Shown piece after piece: positions 59,447 through 64,000 of a stretch of DNA of 64,000 nucleotides. Source of the stretch: Oscillospiraceae bacterium (lineage in GTDB: Bacteria; Bacillota; Clostridia; Saccharofermentanales; Saccharofermentanaceae); the NCBI GenBank assembly GCA_015069205.1, contig SVIZ01000001.1, positions 103,057 to 167,056 on the forward strand, given 5' to 3'. The first letter of the stretch is position 1; the number at the start of each line of letters is the position of its first letter. A program made the translations under genes and the position numbers. Below the pieces are notes generated by a model. It was not told the origin of the DNA and ran no database searches. It saw nothing but the letters and a program-made list of their open reading frames with translations.

Positions 59447-60541
59447 TCAAAACTCATTAACAGAATCTATAACATACTGAATCTCTTCGTCTGTCATTCC
59501 ATAATATATTGGAAGACTGAGTTCAGTCTTACTTATCTTCTCGGCAATAGGCAATGCCCCTTCAGGAATCGCAAGATCCTTATAGGCTTCCTGAAGATGT
59601 ATTGGGGTAGGATAATGCTTATTGGTTCCTATTCCCCGTTCTTTAAGGAAATTCTCAAGCGCATCCCGGTCTTCACATCTGACGCCGTAGATATGCCATA
59701 CTGGAACACATTCGGGATTAACTGCCGGCAAAATCACCTTCGGATTATTGATCTTGGAAGAATACATATCAGCAATTCTTCTTCTCTCATGATTCATACG
59801 GTCAAGATGAGGAAGTTTAACCGAAAGAAAAGCTGCCTGCATTTCATCCATACGGCTGTTTACGCCTTTCAATATATGGTGATATTTATAATCAGAACCA
59901 TAATTGCTTAATGCTCTGATCTCTGATGCAAGTTCATCATTATCAGTTACAACGGCTCCACTGTCACCTAAAGCACCGAGATTCTTTCCGGGATAGAAAC
60001 TGAATCCGGCAGCATTGCCGAAAGTTCCAACCTTTTTGCCTTTATAGGTAGCACCATGAGCCTGGGCACAATCCTCTATCACAAACAAACCATGTTTATC
60101 TGCAATATTCATGATAGGGTCCATATCGCAGGCCTGTCCGTATAAATGAACAGGCATAATAGCCTTAGTTTTTCCGGTTACAGCAGATTCTATAAGGTGA
60201 GGATTGATATTAAATGTATCAATGTCCGGTTCAACCAAAACAGGAATGGCACCTGCATATGAAATAGCCAAAACAGAAGCTATATAGGTGTTGGAAGGAA
60301 CAATAACCTCATCACCAGGTCCGATTTTCAAAGCTCTCAATGCAAGAACCAGTGCATCTAGGCCATTGCCTACACCAACGCAGTTATTAACTCCAAGATA
60401 CGAGGCAAAAGCCTGCTCAAAGACTTTGTCTTCTTCGCCCAAAATATACCAAGAGCGCGAATATACGCGCTCAAAAGCATTTCTTAATTCTTGGTCTAAC
60501 TCTTTCTCCATCGGGAGAAAGGATACAAAAGGAATCTGCAT
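59447..60541 (-). CDS. DegT/DnrJ/EryC1 sugar aminotransferase (FdtB-like)
   Basis: The 364-residue PLP enzyme shows the family blocks [34 protein letters not shown] and the PLP lysine Lys186 in [16 protein letters not shown]. It would aminate a dTDP-3-keto-6-deoxyhexose made by the ketoisomerase encoded 12 bases downstream. AAGGTGTTTT precedes the ATG. The dTDP-glucose synthase and dehydratase (RmlA/RmlB) expected for the pathway are not in the window. Confidence 0.9.
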   Translation of the reverse strand: MQIPFVSFLPMEKELDQELRNAFERVYSRSWYILGEEDKVFEQAFASYLGVNNCVGVGNGLDALVLALRALKIGPGDEVIVPSNTYIASVLAISYAGAIPVLVEPDIDTFNINPHLIESAVTGKTKAIMPVHLYGQACDMDPIMNIADKHGLFVIEDCAQAHGATYKGKKVGTFGNAAGFSFYPGKNLGALGDSGAVVTDNDELASEIRALSNYGSDYKYHHILKGVNSRMDEMQAAFLSVKLPHLDRMNHERRRIADMYSSKINNPKVILPAVNPECVPVWHIYGVRCEDRDALENFLKERGIGTNKHYPTPIHLQEAYKDLAIPEGALPIAEKISKTELSLPIYYGMTDEEIQYVIDSVNEF

Positions 60542-60642
60542 AAAACACCTTAATCAAGATAAAGATATTTTATTATATCATTCTTCTTGTTCAAATAAGG
60601 CGATTGACTGTGCTCCGTTCTGCTTAAACATAGCGAGACCTA

Positions 60643-62244
60643 TCAGTGATACATGGTGAATGTATCTTTTACCATATTGTAGGATGCTATATCCGTTGAG
60701 TTATACTCTATTGAAACGTAATGCAGTCTGTCTTCGTTATCGTAGAAGTACCATACAGAAAGGATCATGCCGTCCTGATACTGGCTGTAGATCTCATATG
60801 CTTCAAAACCACCTAACGTAGTCTTTGTGTAATAAGCATTCGTAACTGCGCTTGATTCCTGCAAAGCCTGAACACTGGATCCTACAACCATCTCAATATC
60901 TACACCTACACCTTTATTGTATACATCAGGGAATACAGTCAGGTTGATGATCGCAGAAGTATCCCTGTTGATACGCTGTTCTCTTGCAAGGTAGTAATCT
61001 CCCATGCCGTCTGCTTCAGTCCAGTAATCCCATGTTCCCTGCGTAAGGAAAACATAACCTGTAATGCTGTCACCCATTACTTCAGTATCACTGTCGTATG
61101 TAGGTTCAACATATGTGTCGGTAGCAGATGTTGTTACAGGGTCTGTTCCATAAGCAGAAGTCGTTACAGAAGTGGAAGAACCAAAATATGCTTTGAAATC
61201 CTTTTCGAGTACGAAAGTAACATATGAAGCAGCTTCCATGTTGCAGACATCGAGAACGTTATATGTTTCTCCGTCTTCTTCAGGTGTCAGATAGAATCCA
61301 TAGTAATGGATCGTCCAAGGATCTCTGTCCTGTTTCTCGCCGTCAACGATGAGTTCCTCATAGTCGAGGCAGATGCAGAGGAGGTTTTCCATCTCATATT
61401 CTTCATTCATGCTGATCATGGAACGAATCTCGCTCTTCTCAACGCCTAATTCATCAATATCTTCCGTAATGTACTCGAAAGCATCTTCTCCTGCATAGAT
61501 CTGGTACTTTCCCGTATAGTAATTATCAGAAGTATCGAGGTAAGACTGATAATAGGTGAAAGACTTTGTCTTCTTATCGAAAACCATGTAGGAGTTATCA
61601 CCCGTTGTGATCCAGTTATTCTTCTCGATCATCTTTACATAGTCGATCGCATCATCGTCATCATCATTAAGAATGGACGAGGTAGGATAAATGTCTTCAA
61701 ATTCGCTCGTAAAATCGTCCCAATCCGGCGACAAGAAGAATGCCGTCAAAGACAACATGATGATCGCGGAAATGATAAGACCTGCAATGGCAAATCCCTT
61801 ACCCTTCTGCTTTTTGGCGATCGCAACGATCAATCCGATAAGAGACAAAAGGAATCCGATAGGGCATGTAATTCCGAGGCAGCCAAGTCCTATCAGAGAC
61901 AAAACAAAACCAGCTACGCACAGTCCGTTTTTCTTCTCTTTCTTAACAACAGGCTGAGTTATGGGCTGGGCATATACCGGCTGTACAGGCTGGGCTGCAG
62001 GCTGGATAATTACCGGTTGAGGCGCGGGCTGAGCTACAGGCTGCTGATATACGGGCTGTGCTGCCGGCTGGGGTGCAGGCTGCTGATAAACAGGCTGAAC
62101 GGGCTGGGGTGCAGGCTGCTGATAAACAGGCTGAACGGGCTGGGCTGCAGGCTGCTGGACCGGAGCCGGAAGAGGACTTCCGCAACTTGAACAAAACTTG
62201 GTGCCATCTGCGCAACTTGCTCCGCAATTAGGACATACTGCCAT
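60643..62244 (-). CDS. Zinc-ribbon, Pro/Gln-repeat, double-helix membrane protein
   Basis: The 533-residue protein starts with a four-cysteine ribbon CPNCG...FCSSCG (4-21), then about 75 residues of QPVQPVYQQPAPQP-type repeats, then two membrane helices around a short loop (about 108-165, DUF4190-like: GFVLSLIGLGCLGITCPIGF), and a polar extracytoplasmic part (about 170-533) with a Thr/Ser/Asp-rich linker near 365-390. I do not recognise the last domain. The repeats are also visible in DNA. Such proteins are common in Clostridia and lack an assigned role; the ribbon may serve as a cytoplasmic interaction module. Confidence 0.8.
   Translation of the reverse strand: MAVCPNCGASCADGTKFCSSCGSPLPAPVQQPAAQPVQPVYQQPAPQPVQPVYQQPAPQPAAQPVYQQPVAQPAPQPVIIQPAAQPVQPVYAQPITQPVVKKEKKNGLCVAGFVLSLIGLGCLGITCPIGFLLSLIGLIVAIAKKQKGKGFAIAGLIISAIIMLSLTAFFLSPDWDDFTSEFEDIYPTSSILNDDDDDAIDYVKMIEKNNWITTGDNSYMVFDKKTKSFTYYQSYLDTSDNYYTGKYQIYAGEDAFEYITEDIDELGVEKSEIRSMISMNEEYEMENLLCICLDYEELIVDGEKQDRDPWTIHYYGFYLTPEEDGETYNVLDVCNMEAASYVTFVLEKDFKAYFGSSTSVTTSAYGTDPVTTSATDTYVEPTYDSDTEVMGDSITGYVFLTQGTWDYWTEADGMGDYYLAREQRINRDTSAIINLTVFPDVYNKGVGVDIEMVVGSSVQALQESSAVTNAYYTKTTLGGFEAYEIYSQYQDGMILSVWYFYDNEDRLHYVSIEYNSTDIASYNMVKDTFTMYH
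62078..62149 (-). repeat. Two tandem 36-base units in the Pro/Gln repeat
   Basis: Units 62078-62113 and 62114-62149 differ by one base; flanking copies are more diverged. Each unit encodes 12 residues of the QPVQPVYQQPAP type. The near identity suggests recent duplication, so copy number may vary among strains. Confidence 0.8.
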
Positions 62245-62300
62245 ACTAAGATCTCCTTATTAAATATTCCAAACGACCCGTCGCACAGGCGGGCCGCTTA

Positions 62301-63521
62301 TTAACTGTCTGCTTCGCCGCTGACTTTTTCTTTTTTAGCGGCTTTGATGTTCTCTCGTTCATGACGCTCATCTTTGGTTTTCTTCCTGGCTGTGAGCCAC
62401 GGCACCGCAATCTGTCTGTAAATATAAGAAAGCATTGCAGCTAGCGGGATGGCAAGGAGCACACCCGGAACACCCCAGATCTTGCCTCCGACAACGAGGA
62501 AGACAAGGATCAGGAATGCAGGAACCTTGAGAGCGGAACCGAAAAGTCTCGGCTTGATGACATAACCGTCAATAAGCTGGAGAACGAGTGTGAATATAAG
62601 GAACGGAATAACGAAATGCGGTTCTGCAAGGAGCAGGATCACAGCACCAATAAAAGCGCCCACGAACGGACCGAATGTCGGTGCGAGGTTGCAGAGGGCA
62701 ACTACTACTGAACAGAACACTGCGTAAGGCATATGAAATGCGAACATGAATATTGCATTGACTATTCCGACGATAAGGGCATCTACAAGTTCGCATACGA
62801 TGAATCTTGAGAATATGCTGTTGAATTTGTTCCATACATCTTTGAAGTTATCGTAATGCTGTGTCGGAATAACAAGGAAGAAGAATTCACTTAACAACTC
62901 GACAAGATTCTTCTTTCCGATAAGGAAATAGAATGCAAGGATAACGCCGATGAGGAAATTGAATGTGTTGGAAACAAGATCGGTCGAGAATTTGATAACA
63001 CCGGAAGCGGTCATGTCGTTGCTGAAAACGAACTTCATGACGATCGCGGGAAGATTACTCTGTTCATCAATAAAGTTGATAATGCTGACCTTAATATCCT
63101 GATCAAGTTCCGTTGAAAGAACGAGTTCCTTAAGGCTGCTCATGTATCCTGAAAGGCCCATCGCAAACGTTGTGATGTTTTCGATGAGCATAGGAGTAAT
63201 GACCACTATCAGCGCTACAAAAAGACCCAAAACAAAAACAAGGGATATTACCGCGGACAGGATCCATGCAGCATCCTCATTTTTCTTTATGCCCTTTTTA
63301 AGACGCTTATAGATGAAACACGCAAGGGGATTTACAGTATACGCAATTACCGCACCGATGATTACGGTTGATGTTATCGTAAGAAATGAATTGAAGAACT
63401 CCTTAAAGTTTCCGATATGCGATACGAGCATATAGAAAACTACAACAAGGCAAAGGGAAATCGTGAGTCCTGCCCATCTGTTCTTCTCATATTTATTGAA
63501 ACGTTCTTTATATTTGACCAT
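62301..63521 (-). CDS. AI-2E family transporter
   Basis: The 406-residue protein has eight hydrophobic segments in the AI-2E pattern, with PTFGPFVGAFIGAVILLLAE (about 283-302) and VGGKIWGVPGVLLAIPLAAM near 340-360 as family blocks, and a basic, Lys/Glu-rich cytoplasmic tail. Members export or exchange varied solutes, including Na+/H+ (TerC-like cases) and signals. Substrate is not readable. A TATAAT box ends 6 bases before the start codon and no ribosome site exists, so the mRNA may be leaderless. Confidence 0.88.
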   Translation of the reverse strand: MVKYKERFNKYEKNRWAGLTISLCLVVVFYMLVSHIGNFKEFFNSFLTITSTVIIGAVIAYTVNPLACFIYKRLKKGIKKNEDAAWILSAVISLVFVLGLFVALIVVITPMLIENITTFAMGLSGYMSSLKELVLSTELDQDIKVSIINFIDEQSNLPAIVMKFVFSNDMTASGVIKFSTDLVSNTFNFLIGVILAFYFLIGKKNLVELLSEFFFLVIPTQHYDNFKDVWNKFNSIFSRFIVCELVDALIVGIVNAIFMFAFHMPYAVFCSVVVALCNLAPTFGPFVGAFIGAVILLLAEPHFVIPFLIFTLVLQLIDGYVIKPRLFGSALKVPAFLILVFLVVGGKIWGVPGVLLAIPLAAMLSYIYRQIAVPWLTARKKTKDERHERENIKAAKKEKVSGEADS

Positions 63522-63527
63522 GCGAGT

Positions 63528-63536
63528 ATTATATCA
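63528..63536 (-). promoter_or_regulatory. Extended -10 promoter directly before the AI-2E gene
   Basis: On the minus strand TGATATAAT (63528-63536) ends 6 bases before ATG 63521. No good -35 is seen. The transcript would start at or within a base or two of the start codon. Confidence 0.55.
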
Positions 63537-63568
63537 GGATGATATTGATAAATCACCATAAAAGAAAA

Positions 63569-63590
63569 CTCCCGCAGATTGGTGCGGGAG
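63569..63590 (-). terminator. Terminator downstream of the 21-residue mini-gene
   Basis: On the minus strand CTCCCGCA (63583-63590) pairs with TGCGGGAG (63569-63576), followed by TTTTCTTTTAT. Confidence 0.8.
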
Positions 63591-63686
63591 TAGGATTTAC
63601 TGTTACAAATTATATTCAGATGTAAGTCAAGTTCCGATTGATCTGTTGATTCAATTCTTGAGAGAAACTCAAATTTAAGTAAAAAC

Positions 63687-63752
63687 TTACTTGGAGGAAA
63701 CTAGTGAATCAAGCAAGACCAATCGTCTGCTTGTTTGTGCTTCACTTCCCAT
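63687..63752 (-). CDS. Very short peptide gene with its own promoter and terminator
   Basis: On the minus strand a perfect AAGGAGG site (63761-63767) stands 8 bases before ATG 63752; the peptide has 21 residues, starting MGSEAQTSRRL and ending LVSSK. An extended -10 promoter lies 50 bases upstream and a strong terminator 97 bases downstream of the stop, so it is a complete small transcript of about 230 bases. The ribosome site follows a GAACT/AGTTC hairpin. The 3' part has two 5-pair hairpins: TAAGT/ACTTA overlapping the stop codon and TTGAG/CTCAA. No family is recognised. It might be a signalling or toxin-type peptide, a leader peptide, or a translated small regulatory RNA. Confidence 0.5.
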   Translation of the reverse strand: MGSEAQTSRRLVLLDSLVSSK

Positions 63753-63800
63753 TGGTCTCACCTCCTTAGAACTTTTAGAGTTCCTTTTCTTGATGGCTTG

Positions 63801-63809
63801 AGTATAGCA
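63801..63809 (-). promoter_or_regulatory. Extended -10 promoter of the mini-gene
   Basis: On the minus strand TGCTATACT (63801-63809) is an extended -10 box, placing the transcript start near 63794. No consensus -35 is needed or seen. Confidence 0.5.
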
Positions 63810-63903
63810 CAGTAAATATCAGAATGTGTTACCAAAAAGCGAACGATTGCTGACATTGATATTTCCATGAGATATCAACGGGCTTACAAGAAAAGATATT
63901 TGA

Positions 63904-64000
63904 TTATTGGGGTGCCGGAATACCGAAGTCCTTATCGCCGTCCCTGGACAGGAACGACATGGGCGGAAGCTCTACAACGCTGCCGTCTGCTGAAGATACG
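63904..64000 (-). CDS. Carboxy-terminal end of a gene running off the window
   Basis: On the minus strand the last 31 codons of a frame that enters from the right read ADGSVVELPPMSFLSRDG, then DKDFGIPAPQ and a TAA stop at 63904-63906. The other two frames meet stops, and the composition is protein-like. Too little is present to name it. The stop is about 110 bases before the mini-gene transcript start. Confidence 0.5.
   Translation of the reverse strand, partial: VSSADGSVVELPPMSFLSRDGDKDFGIPAPQ

Noticed and set aside
63691..63766. Plus-strand mini-frame with GGAGGA-GTG opposite the 21-residue gene
   Set aside because: No promoter or terminator fits it, and its ribosome site is the complement of Ser-Ser-Lys codons of the minus-strand gene. 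Mentioned only as a curiosity.
1..64000. CRISPR arrays
   Set aside because: No regularly spaced repeats of 25-40 bases were found. The only short-period repeats are coding (62078-62149) or the integrase motifs.

Overview
The window looks like a piece of a Gram-positive anaerobe of the class Clostridia, plausibly a rumen or gut fibre degrader. Supporting signs are strong AAGGAGG-type ribosome binding sites, TTGACA/TATAAT promoters, AddAB in place of RecBCD, a tryptophan T-box leader, a butyrate kinase next to a phosphotransacetylase, Rnf-like redox genes, a clostripain-type protease and a lipoprotein GH9 cellulase with two CBM3 modules. I cannot name a genus.

Layout. 1-5365 is accessory DNA: a broken small gene, an ImmA-type metalloprotease, a zinc-ribbon protein, a sigma-region-4-like regulator, about 700 bases without a convincing gene but rich in pairing segments, and a tyrosine integrase beside tRNA-Arg(CCT). 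5392-12319 (minus) is a zinc-ribbon membrane protein, rpoD, and an Rnf-like set in the order C-D-G-X. 12574-20339 holds tadA and addAB. 20467-30604 holds the cellulase, a serine hydrolase, zinc-ribbon membrane proteins, the AMMECR1/Memo/radical-SAM pair and a clostripain lipoprotein. 30676-33292 is a metal-efflux operon under an ArsR-type repressor, followed by HU, a CPBP protease, buk-pta and a DUF4037 protein. 38460-44642 carries a two-component system with membrane partners, then a copper operon (CopA with a carboxy-terminal CopZ-like domain, CsoR, two perfect operators). 44963-49330 has an EamA exporter, an NhaC-type antiporter and the GGGtGRT/NifU-like pair. 49472-54210 is a trpDCFBA operon behind a Trp T-box. 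54441-60541 is an AT-richer surface-glycan locus with a wrecked glycosyltransferase and a dTDP-3-amino-sugar pathway. 60643-64000 has a zinc-ribbon/Pro-Gln repeat membrane protein, an AI-2E family transporter, a very short gene with its own promoter and terminator, and the end of another gene.

Working logic. Two metal operons each have a readable repressor-operator arrangement. The copper operon appears to make a chaperone from an internal start inside copA. The Rnf-like cluster lacks A and B and may be read through from rpoD. The most unusual stretch is 3172-3633, a candidate large structured RNA inside a small integrative element that has no visible relaxase or excisionase gene.

Limits: all pairings, promoters and family calls were read by eye. 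No alignment, folding program or database was used.
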